A DNA stretch of 64,000 nucleotides from Piscinibacter sp943370595 (GTDB taxonomy: Bacteria; Pseudomonadota; Gammaproteobacteria; Burkholderiales; Burkholderiaceae_C), in contig CALRRO020000010.1 in the NCBI GenBank assembly GCA_943370595.1, forward strand, positions 124,001 to 188,000, in the 5' to 3' direction. This document shows positions 26,757-35,438 of the stretch, one piece after another. The notes below the pieces were generated by a model that worked only from the letters and a program-made list of their open reading frames with translations, was not told where the DNA came from and did not search any database. The position numbers were made by a program, and so were the translations under genes. Position 1 is the first letter of the stretch; each line of letters begins with the position of its first letter.

Positions 26757-28723
26757 GCCGCGCCCTCCCGCAGCATGCCGTGCCCCAGCGTGCGGCCCGG
26801 GCGGTTCGGCTCCTCGAAGAACAGGCGGTGCCACACGGCGAGGTTGAGCGCGCGCAGGCGAACGGCCAGCGGCGCGGTAGCGAGTGCGATGCCGTGGCGT
26901 GCCGCGAGATCACGCACGAAAGGGCTGCTCGCGAGCTGCTGGCCCAGCCAGCCGGCCAGCGGCCCGCCGAACCACTCCTGCTCGGGGATCGGCCAACCCT
27001 GCTTGTCGCGCCGCCAGACGATTTCGGCCGGCAGCGTGCTGGCCATGGCCTCGCGCGCCAGCCATTTGGTCCAGCCCGCGTGCAGTTTGTAGGCCGGCGG
27101 CACGCCGGCGAGGAACTCGACCAGCCGCCAGTCCATGAACGGCATGCGCGACTCGACCGACCAGGCCATCGCCGTCTTGTCGGCATAGAGCAGCAGGTTG
27201 CGCAGGTTGCCGAGGAAGTCGCCTCGCAGCGCCTCGGCCAGCGTCAGCGAGGGGTCGGAGCCCATGCCCAGGCGCTTGACCAGCGATGCCAGCGCGCCCT
27301 GCCCGGCCACGCGCCGCAGCGCGCCGCCGGCCAGGCCGATGCCCACGTGAGAACCGAAACCCTGCATGCCGGCGAGCATCGCACGGGCTTCGCCGAGCGC
27401 CGCGCCGAACGGTGCGTGCACCAGGCGGTTGCGCAGGTAGCGGCCGTAGCCGGCGAGCTGCTCGTCGGCGCCCTGGCCGTCCAGCGTCACCACCACGCCG
27501 CGCTGCGCGACGAGACGGAAGGTGTGCCAGCTCGCCATCAGCGTGTTGGCCGGCGGCGTGTCCAGCGCCCACACCATGCGCTCGTGCGCGGCGGGCACAT
27601 CGGCCGAGTGCGGCTCGATGCGGTTGGAGCGCACATCGAGCTGCGTCGCCACGCGCTCGATGAAGACGCTCTCGTCGTGGGCCTTCAGCGCCGGGTCGGC
27701 GTAGACGCTGGAGAACACCTCCTGCTTCTCGCTCGTGCCGCGCTCGCGGAGCTCGGCGTTGACCAATGCGGCGATGCTCGAGCTGTCGAGCCCGCCCGAC
27801 AAGGCCGTGCCCAGCCGCACGTCGGCGCGCAGGCGAAGGCGAACGGCGTCGGCGAGCAACTCGGTGTAGCGCTGCTGCAGGCGCTGCGCCTCGCGCGCGT
27901 CGAAGCGCACCGCGTCGGCGCCAGGAGAATCCTCCGGCCAGCGCCAGAACGGCCGCGGCTCGAAGCGGCGAGGCTGGTCCAGCGACAGCTCGGCCCAGTG
28001 GCCGGCGGGGAAGCGGGTGATGCCGGCGAACTCGGTACCCTCGCGCCAGGCCTGCGGGCCGCGCTGCAGGAACTCGGCACAGGCGGCGTCGTCGGCGACG
28101 GCGCGCACTCGCGGGTGCACGAGCAGCGCCTTGATCTCGGACGCGAGCAGCAGCGCGCCGTCGTCGCCGCGCCAGCAGTACAGCGGCTTGACGCCGAAGC
28201 GGTCGCGCGCGATGAAGAGCGTGCGCCGTTCGGTGTCCAGCACCACCAGCGCCCACATGCCATTGCAGCGTGCGAGTGCGTCGGGCCCCCACTGTTCGAG
28301 CGCGGCGAGCAGCACCTCGGTGTCGCTGTGCGTCACGAACCGGTGCCCGAGCGCCTCCAGCTCGGCGCGCAGTTCGGGGTGGTTGTAGACCTCGCCGTTG
28401 TAGACCACCCAGCGCGTGCCGCGCTGCATCGGCTGGTGGCCCCAGGGCGACAGGTCGACGATGGACAAGCGGCGATGCGCCAGCCACAGCGTCGCTTCTC
28501 GACCGGCCTGTTCGCCGATGCGGCCCTGCGGTTGCCAGGGTGTGGCGGCCTCCATCGCCGGCACTGGTGTGTCGGCGCCGCCGAGCGGCGTGGCCTGTGC
28601 GCCGTCCCAGGCGAGGAAGCCTTCGTCGTCCGGGCCGCGGTGGCGCATCGTGCGCGCCATCGCCTCGACGGTGGCCGCGCGCGTCGGCGCGCCGGGCGTG
28701 AAGGCGAGCACGATGCCGCACAT
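26753..28723 (-). CDS. Asparagine synthase (glutamine-hydrolysing) family amidotransferase, WbpS-like
   Basis: A 656-residue class II glutamine amidotransferase. The mature protein would start at the nucleophile Cys2 (MCGIVLAF), with the glutaminase domain to about residue 215 (HRGPDDEGF, HRRLSIVDLS, YNGEVYNH) and a synthetase domain with the PP-loop LSGGLDSSSIAAL and the late CGP-like region replaced by SVESRMPFMDWRLVEF. In O-antigen clusters such enzymes (WbpS) amidate uronic acids. Given the wbpB/D/E genes in the same operon, amidation of a GlcNAc3NAcA-type residue is the most economical role; free asparagine synthesis is the alternative. One base separates its start from the flippase stop. 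Confidence 0.9.
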   Translation of the reverse strand: MCGIVLAFTPGAPTRAATVEAMARTMRHRGPDDEGFLAWDGAQATPLGGADTPVPAMEAATPWQPQGRIGEQAGREATLWLAHRRLSIVDLSPWGHQPMQRGTRWVVYNGEVYNHPELRAELEALGHRFVTHSDTEVLLAALEQWGPDALARCNGMWALVVLDTERRTLFIARDRFGVKPLYCWRGDDGALLLASEIKALLVHPRVRAVADDAACAEFLQRGPQAWREGTEFAGITRFPAGHWAELSLDQPRRFEPRPFWRWPEDSPGADAVRFDAREAQRLQQRYTELLADAVRLRLRADVRLGTALSGGLDSSSIAALVNAELRERGTSEKQEVFSSVYADPALKAHDESVFIERVATQLDVRSNRIEPHSADVPAAHERMVWALDTPPANTLMASWHTFRLVAQRGVVVTLDGQGADEQLAGYGRYLRNRLVHAPFGAALGEARAMLAGMQGFGSHVGIGLAGGALRRVAGQGALASLVKRLGMGSDPSLTLAEALRGDFLGNLRNLLLYADKTAMAWSVESRMPFMDWRLVEFLAGVPPAYKLHAGWTKWLAREAMASTLPAEIVWRRDKQGWPIPEQEWFGGPLAGWLGQQLASSPFVRDLAARHGIALATAPLAVRLRALNLAVWHRLFFEEPNRPGRTLGHGMLREGAA

Positions 28724-28724
28724 G

Positions 28725-30158
28725 TCAGCTCGCCCTCGCGAACAGGCTGCGCAGCGACTGCGCGCGCAGCAGCCCGAGCGGGAACATCAACAGCGCGATC
28801 ACCACCAGCAGTGCGAGCTTGGCGACCCAGGACACCGGGCCGGCGCCGAGCGCCGCGTCAAGCACGGGCGCTGCGAGCGCGATGAGCACGAACAGCGCCG
28901 TCGCCGCCAGCAGCGCGCCACTGCGCAAGGGCAAGGGATAGAGCTTCTGGCTCGCCACCAGCCAGGCGCCGAAGAACAGCGCCGCTGCGGCCAGCGTCGC
29001 CAGTGCCGCCCCCGCCGGCCCGGCGATCGGGATCAGCACCCAGTTCAACGCCGCGCCGAGCACCGCGCTGGCCAGCGTGATCAGCAGCTGCCAGGTCGTC
29101 TTCTTCGCGATCGCGATGCCGGGCGCGAAGATGTACATCTGCGCCAGCAGCGCCGCCGGTGCGAGCCAGATCAGCAGCGGCGCCGCGCTCGCGTAGTCGG
29201 CGGTGGCGAAGGTGGCGATCAGCTCGCGGCCGAACAGGCCAATGGCCAGGCAGGCGACCAGGGCCACCGCGACGAAGCCCTCGAACAGCCGCGCCAGGCG
29301 CGCCGGCGTCTCCGGCTCGTGGTGGTGGGCGTAGATGAGCGGCGTCAGCGCGCCCTGGATGCCCACCAGTACCAGCGTCACCATGCCGGCCAGCCGGCTG
29401 GCGATGCCGAACTGGCCGACGTCGTCCAGCGTTGCCAGCGCGTTGAGCATCAGCCGGTTGACGTAGAAGCTCGCGAACACCGCGATGCCGGCCGGCACCA
29501 GCGGCAGCGAGAAGCGCAGCATCTCGGCCAGGTCGGCGCGGTGCAGCACCAGCGCGAGCGTGCCGCGCAGCCACCACAGGCTGAGAAGCGTGCACAGCGC
29601 AGCAGCGGCGAACTGCGCCCACAGCACGCCCTCCAGCCCTGCGCCGAGGCCGAGCGCGAAGGCGGCGACCAGCGCCATCGTCAGCAGCGCATAGAGCACG
29701 CTGACCGCCGCATAAGCGCGCGGCCGCAGCTCCCAGCGGAACTGGTTCTGCAACAGCAGGAACAGGCCGTTGACCGCGATGAAGGCGAGGCCGGCGCGCA
29801 GCGCGCCGCCAAAGCGCACATCACCGAGCAGCGCGTGCGCGATCGGCCCGGCCAGCGGCAGCGTGACCGCGGCGAAGAGCGCGTAGCCGGCGAGCGTGAA
29901 GGACCACGCCGTGCCGGCGAGGCGGCGGCGCGGCTCGCCGGCCTCGCGCTCGTTCCAGAAGCGCGCCAGTGCCTGGGCCGTTTCCAGCGGCACGACCAGG
30001 TTGACCAGCACGCCGCAGGTGACGATCAGGTCCAGCGCGCCGTAATCGGCCGGCGCCAGCACGCGGGTGTACAGCGGCAGCATCAGCAGTGCGATGCCGC
30101 GCGCGAGGATGGAGCCCGCGGCGTAGATCGCGCCGTCGCGCCACAGCGCGCCGATCAT
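28725..30158 (-). CDS. Polysaccharide flippase (Wzx-like, MOP superfamily)
   Basis: A 477-residue, very hydrophobic protein with about 12-14 membrane helices, starting MIGALWRDGAIYAAGSILARGIALLMLPLYTRVL, the usual Wzx N-terminus. It should flip undecaprenyl-linked glycan units to the periplasm. The ATG at 30158 overlaps the upstream glycosyltransferase stop by four bases; a longer in-frame stretch is a shadow. Its presence beside PglC-type initiation marks a second, lipid-linked glycan distinct from the ABC-exported capsule. No Wzy polymerase-like protein is visible anywhere in the window. Confidence 0.9.
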   Translation of the reverse strand: MIGALWRDGAIYAAGSILARGIALLMLPLYTRVLAPADYGALDLIVTCGVLVNLVVPLETAQALARFWNEREAGEPRRRLAGTAWSFTLAGYALFAAVTLPLAGPIAHALLGDVRFGGALRAGLAFIAVNGLFLLLQNQFRWELRPRAYAAVSVLYALLTMALVAAFALGLGAGLEGVLWAQFAAAALCTLLSLWWLRGTLALVLHRADLAEMLRFSLPLVPAGIAVFASFYVNRLMLNALATLDDVGQFGIASRLAGMVTLVLVGIQGALTPLIYAHHHEPETPARLARLFEGFVAVALVACLAIGLFGRELIATFATADYASAAPLLIWLAPAALLAQMYIFAPGIAIAKKTTWQLLITLASAVLGAALNWVLIPIAGPAGAALATLAAAALFFGAWLVASQKLYPLPLRSGALLAATALFVLIALAAPVLDAALGAGPVSWVAKLALLVVIALLMFPLGLLRAQSLRSLFARAS

Positions 30159-31432
30159 GCGGCGGCCCCATTTGCGAAGGCGACGAAGGCTTCGCGCAGC
30201 GCCGGCTTGTCGTCGAGCTGCAGTGCGCCCGGGCCGAAACGATCGAGCAGCGCACGCACCCGCGCCCGCGCCATGTCTTCGGCCAGGCCGCAGCCGTGCA
30301 GGTGTGTGACCTGCGACGGCTCGAGCCACCAGGCCTGCGGGATGTCGCCGCTGAGCAGTCGCAGCAGCCGGCCGCCCACCGCCGACGGCGACCAGTGCCC
30401 GGCGACGAAGGCCTGTGCGGCCGCGCCCAGCCGCTCGCGCTCGGCCCGATCCGCGGCGAGTGCTACGAGCGCGGTCTCGAGCGTATCCGGCTGCACGAAG
30501 CGCGTCGGCGGCATCGGCAGCCCGCTCGCATCGGCCGCAACGCGCCCGGCGTTGTAGCCGCCCACCAGCACCGGCCGGCCGACACTGGCCGCCTCGGTCG
30601 CGAAGGCGGCCATCGGCGTGTCGCTGTAGAGCTGGTCGATCGCCAGGTCGCAGTCGCGCAGCGCTTGCATCACCTCGGCATTCGGGCGGCCCTCGATGGT
30701 CATCAGCTCGATCGCCACGCCCTTGGCGCGCAGTGCCTCGACCGCGGACCGGATGCGCGCCGTGCCCTTGAGCACCGGGTGCGAGGGGCTGTGCAGCACG
30801 CGCAGCGTGGCGCCGTTCGGCGGCGGCGAGGCCGGCTGTGCGGCGCGCGGAATGCCCAGCGCGAACCAGTCGACGAAGCGCCGGCGGTGGAAGTGCGCCG
30901 TGGCCAGCGCGTTGACGCACAGGCTGGCCTGCCGCTCCAGCCGCGTGAGCCTGCGCTGCTGGCGCGCGGTGGCGCGGCGCACCGCGTCCGGGTCGGCAGG
31001 CCGGTCGGCCGGGAACCAGCCGCCGTCGATGAACGGCGGTCGCGCGTCGGAGCCGACGAACACCACCACCGTGCACTTGCCCAGCCAGCGCAGCAGTTTC
31101 AGCTCGAGCCCGGTGTTGGTGATGGTCTCGCCGTAGAGGAAGACGAAGGCGTCGTAGCGGCGCGAGGCCCAGGCCAGCACCGCCCAGCCCAGCAGCTGCT
31201 GCATGGCGAAGGCCAAGGTCTTGGCCAGCGGCCGCGTGGTCGGCAGCGCCGCACGGCGTGTGCCCCAGTGCGTCCACCACTGCACCAGGCGCGACGGCAC
31301 GGCCTGCGTGCCGTAGGCGAAGCGGTGCGTGTAGGCGCAGACCAGGTCGGCGCTTGCACCCTGGGCCCGCAGACCTTCGACGAACCCGGCGCCGATGCCC
31401 GCCACCTCGAGCGGGCCGACGAACACCCTCAT
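30155..31432 (-). CDS. Glycosyltransferase-like protein, family uncertain
   Basis: A 425-residue soluble protein. The N-terminal half (MRVFVGPLEVAGIGAGF, then WASRRYDAFVFLYG and VVVFVGSDARPPFIDG) and the C-terminal half (LRVLHSPSHPVLKGTARI, IEGRPNAEVMQALRDCDLAIDQLYSDTPMAAFATEA, GRPVLVGG) match the two-domain layout of GT-B enzymes, including the acidic region that binds nucleotide sugar. The usual EX7E is not exact. The first domain's VGSD-RPP motif is seen in O-antigen-locus proteins of uncertain donor. Overlaps with both neighbours (acetyltransferase, flippase) tie it to the operon. Confidence 0.75.
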   Translation of the reverse strand: MRVFVGPLEVAGIGAGFVEGLRAQGASADLVCAYTHRFAYGTQAVPSRLVQWWTHWGTRRAALPTTRPLAKTLAFAMQQLLGWAVLAWASRRYDAFVFLYGETITNTGLELKLLRWLGKCTVVVFVGSDARPPFIDGGWFPADRPADPDAVRRATARQQRRLTRLERQASLCVNALATAHFHRRRFVDWFALGIPRAAQPASPPPNGATLRVLHSPSHPVLKGTARIRSAVEALRAKGVAIELMTIEGRPNAEVMQALRDCDLAIDQLYSDTPMAAFATEAASVGRPVLVGGYNAGRVAADASGLPMPPTRFVQPDTLETALVALAADRAERERLGAAAQAFVAGHWSPSAVGGRLLRLLSGDIPQAWWLEPSQVTHLHGCGLAEDMARARVRALLDRFGPGALQLDDKPALREAFVAFANGAAA

Positions 31433-32070
31433 GGGCTCGCGGCGGGGACGGAAGAGGCCCGCTGCGCCTGCAGTTCCGCCTGCAGCCCGGCGATGAAGGC
31501 CTCGTCGACCTGCGACACCACCTCGGCCGGTGCGCCGGCGACCACCGCGCCGGGCGCGACGTCGCGCGTCACCACCGACATCGGCAGCACCACGGCGCCA
31601 TCGCCAATGGTCACGCCGGGGTTGATGACGGCATGGCCGACGATGTAGCAGCCGGCGCCGATCACCGTCGGCCGGCGGATCACCTGCGCGCCGCCGGGGC
31701 GGTTCTCGCGCAGCAGGTTGGCCAGGATGCTGGTATGCGTCCAGACGTAGACGCCGACGCCGATGGTGGCATGGTCGCCGATGGTCAGGCCACCCGAGGC
31801 ATCGAGGTAGGCGTTCTCGCCGATCCAGACATGCTCGCCGCAGACCAGCTTCTCCGGCATCAGCAGCTTGGTGTTCTCGCGCACGCGGCAGCTCGGCGGC
31901 AGGCCGTAGAGCTGCGCGCGTTCGTCGTCGGCGAGCAGCTGCGACAGGAAGCGCAGCGCGATGTCGCGGCGCAGGCCGCGGTTGCGCTCGCTGTCGATGC
32001 GCACGCCCAGCACCTCGTGCATCAGCGCCTCGATGCGCGGCTCGATGCCCTTCAGGAAGTCATCGAGCAT
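31429..32070 (-). CDS. Left-handed beta-helix (hexapeptide) acyltransferase
   Basis: A 213-residue acyltransferase. The first 60 residues are helical (MLDDFLKGIEPRIEALMHEVL), then a hexapeptide-repeat beta-helix runs from about residue 75 (VWIGENAYLDASGGLTIGDHATIG) through VIGAGCYIVGHAVINPGVTIGDGAVVLPMSVVTRDV, ending with VVAGAPAEVV, the standard CatB/WbbJ/NeuD-type close. It probably acetylates an amino group on a sugar nucleotide or a hydroxyl on the glycan. The start at 32070 overlaps the aminotransferase gene by 11 bases. Pairing with the adjacent DegT gene suggests an amino-sugar N-acetyltransferase. Confidence 0.85.
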   Translation of the reverse strand: MLDDFLKGIEPRIEALMHEVLGVRIDSERNRGLRRDIALRFLSQLLADDERAQLYGLPPSCRVRENTKLLMPEKLVCGEHVWIGENAYLDASGGLTIGDHATIGVGVYVWTHTSILANLLRENRPGGAQVIRRPTVIGAGCYIVGHAVINPGVTIGDGAVVLPMSVVTRDVAPGAVVAGAPAEVVSQVDEAFIAGLQAELQAQRASSVPAASP

Positions 32071-33190
32071 GGGCCGGCTCCAGCACCGCCGCCAGCGCCT
32101 GGGCCACCTGCGCGACCTCGGCGGCGCCGTACTGCTCGCAGAAGGGCAGCGCCAAGCCCTGGCGGAACAGGCGGTTGGCGTTCGGCGAACCGCCAGCCGG
32201 CACATGCGCCGCGAAAGGCGGCTGTGCAGAGACGCACTGCGCACCGAGGTTGGCCTCGATGCCGCGCCCGGCCAGCTCGCGGATCACGGCGGCGCGATCG
32301 ACGCCGTCGGCCAGCACGACCATGAAGGTCTGCCAGCTGTGGCCGGCATGGTCAGCCGGCAGGCTCAGCTGGCCGGCACGTTCCAGCGGCGCCAGCGCCT
32401 GCCGGTACTGTGCGGCCAGCGCGCGGCGCGACGTGATCCAGCCCGCCAGCTGCGGCAGCTGCGTGCGGCCGATCGCCGCCTGGAAGTCGGTCAGCCGGTA
32501 ATTGAAGCCGGCCTCGTGGAAGCTCATGCCGGCCGGGCCGCGCTCCAGGCCGTGGCTGCGCAGGCGGCGCAGGCGCTGCGCCAGTGCATCGTCGTTCGTC
32601 GTCAGGATGCCGCCTTCGCCGGTGGTCAGCGTCTTGCGCGGGTGCAGCGAGAAGCAGCCGATGTCGCCCAGCGTGCCCATGAAGGCACCCGCGTCGCTGG
32701 CGCCGATCGCGCAGGCGGCGTCCTCGACGACCTTCAGGCCGTGGCGCTGCGCGATCGAACGCATGGCCGCCATGTCGACGGGGTGGCCGAACTCGTGCAC
32801 CGGCATCAGCGCGCGCAGGCGCTGCGGTCCGTGCCAGGCGGCGATGGCGGCTTCCAGGCCGGCGGGCGTGATGCAGTAGGTCTTCGGGTCGACATCGACC
32901 AGCACCGGCGTGGCGCCGGCGAGCAGCACCACGTTGGCGGTGGCCGGGAAGGTGAAGTCCGGCACCAGCACCGCGTCACCCTCGCCGATGTCCAGCGCCA
33001 GCAGCGCCAGGTGCAGCGCCGCGGTGCCGGAGGACACAAGCACCGCATGCTTCACCCCCAGCCACTGCTGCAGCTCGGCCTCGAAGGCGTTGCCCTGCAC
33101 GCCGTGCACCAGCATGCCGCTGCGCAGCACGTCGGCCGCCGCGGCGATCGCGGTCTCGTCGAGATGGGGCAGCGACAGGCGCAGCACCAT
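32060..33190 (-). CDS. DegT/DnrJ/EryC1/StrS sugar aminotransferase
   Basis: A 376-residue PLP-dependent sugar transaminase, the second of three in the operon. Key pieces are SSGTAALHLALLAL, PDFTFPATANVVLLAG, EDAACAIGA and the PLP lysine in FSLHPRKTLTTGEGG. The HPRK variant and PVHEFGHPVDM segment resemble VioA/perosamine-synthase-like enzymes more than WbpE. It may aminate a C4 keto sugar, with the next gene acetylating the product. Its start is followed upstream on the coding strand by an 83-base G/C-rich repeat-bearing gap before the epimerase gene, the largest gap within the upper operon apart from 34264-34315. Confidence 0.88.
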   Translation of the reverse strand: MVLRLSLPHLDETAIAAAADVLRSGMLVHGVQGNAFEAELQQWLGVKHAVLVSSGTAALHLALLALDIGEGDAVLVPDFTFPATANVVLLAGATPVLVDVDPKTYCITPAGLEAAIAAWHGPQRLRALMPVHEFGHPVDMAAMRSIAQRHGLKVVEDAACAIGASDAGAFMGTLGDIGCFSLHPRKTLTTGEGGILTTNDDALAQRLRRLRSHGLERGPAGMSFHEAGFNYRLTDFQAAIGRTQLPQLAGWITSRRALAAQYRQALAPLERAGQLSLPADHAGHSWQTFMVVLADGVDRAAVIRELAGRGIEANLGAQCVSAQPPFAAHVPAGGSPNANRLFRQGLALPFCEQYGAAEVAQVAQALAAVLEPAHAR

Positions 33191-33210
33191 AGGTCAGCCC
33201 GCCCGCCGGG

Positions 33211-33260
33211 CCGCCCCCAGGGCGGGCTGCGCCCCCTCGGGGGGTCGCGAACGCAGTGAG
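33211..33260. repeat. Dispersed intergenic repeat with hairpin, copy A
   Basis: The 83-base gap at 33191-33273 holds a CCGCCC/GGGCGG stem with a three-base loop (33211-33225), a C-run/G-run inverted element, and GCGAACGCAGTGAG at 33247-33260 followed by CTCGGGGGCA. The same 14-mer occurs at 51124-51137 in the other intergenic repeat, followed by TTGGGCGGCA. From memory, related intergenic elements are common in Burkholderiales genomes. It might act as an attenuator or mRNA-stability element within the minus-strand operon; that is inference. Confidence 0.55.
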
Positions 33261-33273
33261 CTCGGGGGCATCA

Positions 33274-34263
33274 TCAGCTCTTGAAGATCGCCGCCAGCGG
33301 CGGCAGCTTGGATTCGTTGGCGGCAATCCACTCGACCGTGCGGCGCAGGCCCTCGTCGAGGTCGACCTTCGCGGCGAAGCCGATCAGCTCGCGCGCCTTG
33401 TCGACGTTGGGAATGCGCAGCTCGATGTCGGCCGACAGCGCCGGGCGGAACTGGATGCGCGACGTGGCACCGACCACGCGGCAGATCGCCTCGGCCAGGC
33501 CGTAGACCGTGACCACCGCGCGTGCATTGCCGATGTTGAAGGACTCGCCGATCGCCTTCGGGTGCTCGAGCGCGCACATCACGCCCTCGACCATGTCGTC
33601 GACGAAACACCAGGCGCGGATCTGCGTGCCGTCGCCGAAGACCAGGAGGTCCTCGTTCTTCAGCGCCTTGCGAATGAAGATCGACAGCGCGCCCTCGCCG
33701 GTCTGGCCGGGGCCGTAGACGTTGAAGGGCCGCACAGTCACCGTCGGCAGGCCGTACTGCTTGTGGTACGCATGGGCCAGGTGTTCGCCGGCGAGCTTGC
33801 TGACGGCGTAGGTCCAGCGCGCCTCGCCGACAGCGCCGGTGACGGTGGAGGCGTCTTCGCCGACCTTGAAGGCCTGCGAGCCGAACACCTCGGAGGTGCT
33901 GAACTCGAGGAAGCGCTCGACGCCGCCGAGTTGCTGCGCCGCTTCCAGCGCATTGGCGGTGCCGATCATGTTGACGCGCATCGTCGTCACCGGGTTGCGC
34001 ACCGTGCTCTCGATGCCGGCGATGGCTGCGGCATGCACGACGATCTGCGAACCCTTCATGCTGGCCTTGAGGTGCTCGAAATCGAGCACGTCGCCGCGGA
34101 TGCGCGTCAGGTTCGGGTGCGTCGCCCAGGGCGTGCCGGAGAGCGTGTCGCGGGTGTCGTTGTCGAACACGACGATCCTGTTGTGGTCGGCCAGGCGCGC
34201 AATCAGCGTGCTGGCGATGAAGCCGGCGCCGCCGGTGATGAAGATGGTCTTGCCCTGGATCAT
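33274..34263 (-). CDS. NAD-dependent epimerase/dehydratase (extended SDR)
   Basis: A 329-residue extended short-chain dehydrogenase acting on a nucleotide sugar. The NAD-binding loop is TGGAGFIAS near residues 10-18, VVHAAAIAGI follows, the catalytic Tyr-X3-Lys is in YAVSKLAGE, and RPFNVYGPGQTGEGAL and RAWCFVDDMVEGV are the usual substrate-side blocks. The family includes UDP-GlcNAc/Glc 4-epimerases and 4,6-dehydratases; SFNIGNARAVVTVYGLAEAI fits the epimerase/dehydratase group without settling the reaction. It sits 52 bases downstream of wbpE on the operon strand. Confidence 0.87.
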   Translation of the reverse strand: MIQGKTIFITGGAGFIASTLIARLADHNRIVVFDNDTRDTLSGTPWATHPNLTRIRGDVLDFEHLKASMKGSQIVVHAAAIAGIESTVRNPVTTMRVNMIGTANALEAAQQLGGVERFLEFSTSEVFGSQAFKVGEDASTVTGAVGEARWTYAVSKLAGEHLAHAYHKQYGLPTVTVRPFNVYGPGQTGEGALSIFIRKALKNEDLLVFGDGTQIRAWCFVDDMVEGVMCALEHPKAIGESFNIGNARAVVTVYGLAEAICRVVGATSRIQFRPALSADIELRIPNVDKARELIGFAAKVDLDEGLRRTVEWIAANESKLPPLAAIFKS

Positions 34264-34315
34264 GGGGTTCCTTGGGATCAGGTCGGGCTGGGGTCAGGCC
34301 GCGCGTTCGGGTACT

Positions 34316-35437
34316 TCACGCGGCCACAGGCTGGCGCACGGCCGCCTTCAGCGCGGCGACCACGGCGTCCTGCTGCGCCTCGGTCAGGTCGGCGCTCATC
34401 GGCAGGCTCATCACGCGCGCCGCGGCCTTGACGCTCTCGCCGCAGCAGTCGGGGCAGCAGTGCTGCGCATAGGCCGGCTGGTGGTGCAGCGGCTTCGGGT
34501 AGTGCACGGCGGTGGGAATGCCTTGCGCCTGCAGCGCGGCCTGCACGGCGGTGCGGTCGTCGACGAACACGGTGTACTGGGCCCAGACGCAGTCGCGGTC
34601 CGGCCGCACGGTCAGCTGCTCGATGCCGCTGCCCTTCAGCAGCTCGCCGTAGCGCGCGCCAAGCTCGCGGCGGCGCTGCAGCTCCCACTCGAAGCGCTCC
34701 AGCTTGGCCAGCACGATGGCGCACTGCAGCGTGTCCATGCGGCCGCCGACGCCGACGCGGGTGTGTGTGTAGCGCGCGCTCTGGCCGTGCACGCGGATCT
34801 CGCGGCAGGCCTGGGCGAGCGCGTCGTCGTCGGTGAAGATCGCGCCGCCGTCGCCATAGCAGCCCAGCGGCTTGCTCGGGAAGAAGCTGGTGCAGCCGAA
34901 GGTCGAGAGCGCACCGCTGCGCTGGCCCTGGTAGGTGGCGCCGAAGCTCTGCGCCGCGTCCTCGATGACCGGGATGTTGCCGTGCCGCGCGGCGATGGCG
35001 TTGATCTCGGCCATGTCGGCCACCTGGCCGTACAGGCTGACCGGCATGATGGCCTTCGTGCGCGGCGTGATCTTCGCCTCGATGCCGCGCGCGTCGATGT
35101 TGCAGGTGTCGGGCTCGATGTCGACGAACACCGGCGTGCCGCCGAGCAGCACGATGGTCTCGGCCGTCGCCGCGAAGGTGAAGGGCGTGGTGATGACCTC
35201 GTCGCCCGGCTTCAGGTCCAGCGCCATCAGCGCGATCAGCAGCGCCTCGGTGCCGCTGGAGACGGTGATGCAGTGCTTCGCGCCCGTGAAGGCAGCGAGC
35301 GCCGTCTCCAGCTCCTTGACCTCCGGGCCCATGATGTACTGGCCGTGGTCCAGCACCGCCTGCATGCGCGCGGCGATGCGGTCCTTCAGCGCTGCGTACT
35401 GCGTCTTCAGGTCGATGAAGTCGAGCTTGTTCGTCAT
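34316..35437 (-). CDS. wbpE: UDP-3-keto-GlcNAcA aminotransferase (WbpE-like)
   Basis: DegT-family PLP enzyme predicted to aminate C3 of UDP-2-acetamido-3-keto-glucuronate. The 373-residue protein begins with the WbpE/WlbC-like FIDLKTQYAALKDRI, has SSGTEALLIALMAL, PFTFAATAETI and EDAAQSFGATYQG, and the PLP lysine is in SFFPSKPLGCYGDGG. The start overlaps nothing but lies one base from the wbpD stop. WbpB (36032), this enzyme and WbpD (35439) form the known UDP-GlcNAcA to UDP-GlcNAc3NAcA route, in which NAD+/2-oxoglutarate recycling couples the first two steps. The orthology is by motif and by neighbours, not by alignment. Confidence 0.88.
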   Translation of the reverse strand: MTNKLDFIDLKTQYAALKDRIAARMQAVLDHGQYIMGPEVKELETALAAFTGAKHCITVSSGTEALLIALMALDLKPGDEVITTPFTFAATAETIVLLGGTPVFVDIEPDTCNIDARGIEAKITPRTKAIMPVSLYGQVADMAEINAIAARHGNIPVIEDAAQSFGATYQGQRSGALSTFGCTSFFPSKPLGCYGDGGAIFTDDDALAQACREIRVHGQSARYTHTRVGVGGRMDTLQCAIVLAKLERFEWELQRRRELGARYGELLKGSGIEQLTVRPDRDCVWAQYTVFVDDRTAVQAALQAQGIPTAVHYPKPLHHQPAYAQHCCPDCCGESVKAAARVMSLPMSADLTEAQQDAVVAALKAAVRQPVAA

Positions 35438-35438
35438 C

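Noticed and set aside
26753..28723. Housekeeping asparagine synthetase as the main role of the AsnB-like gene
   Set aside because: Not excluded, but a position inside a glycan operon with wbpB/D/E makes uronic-acid amidation the more likely job.
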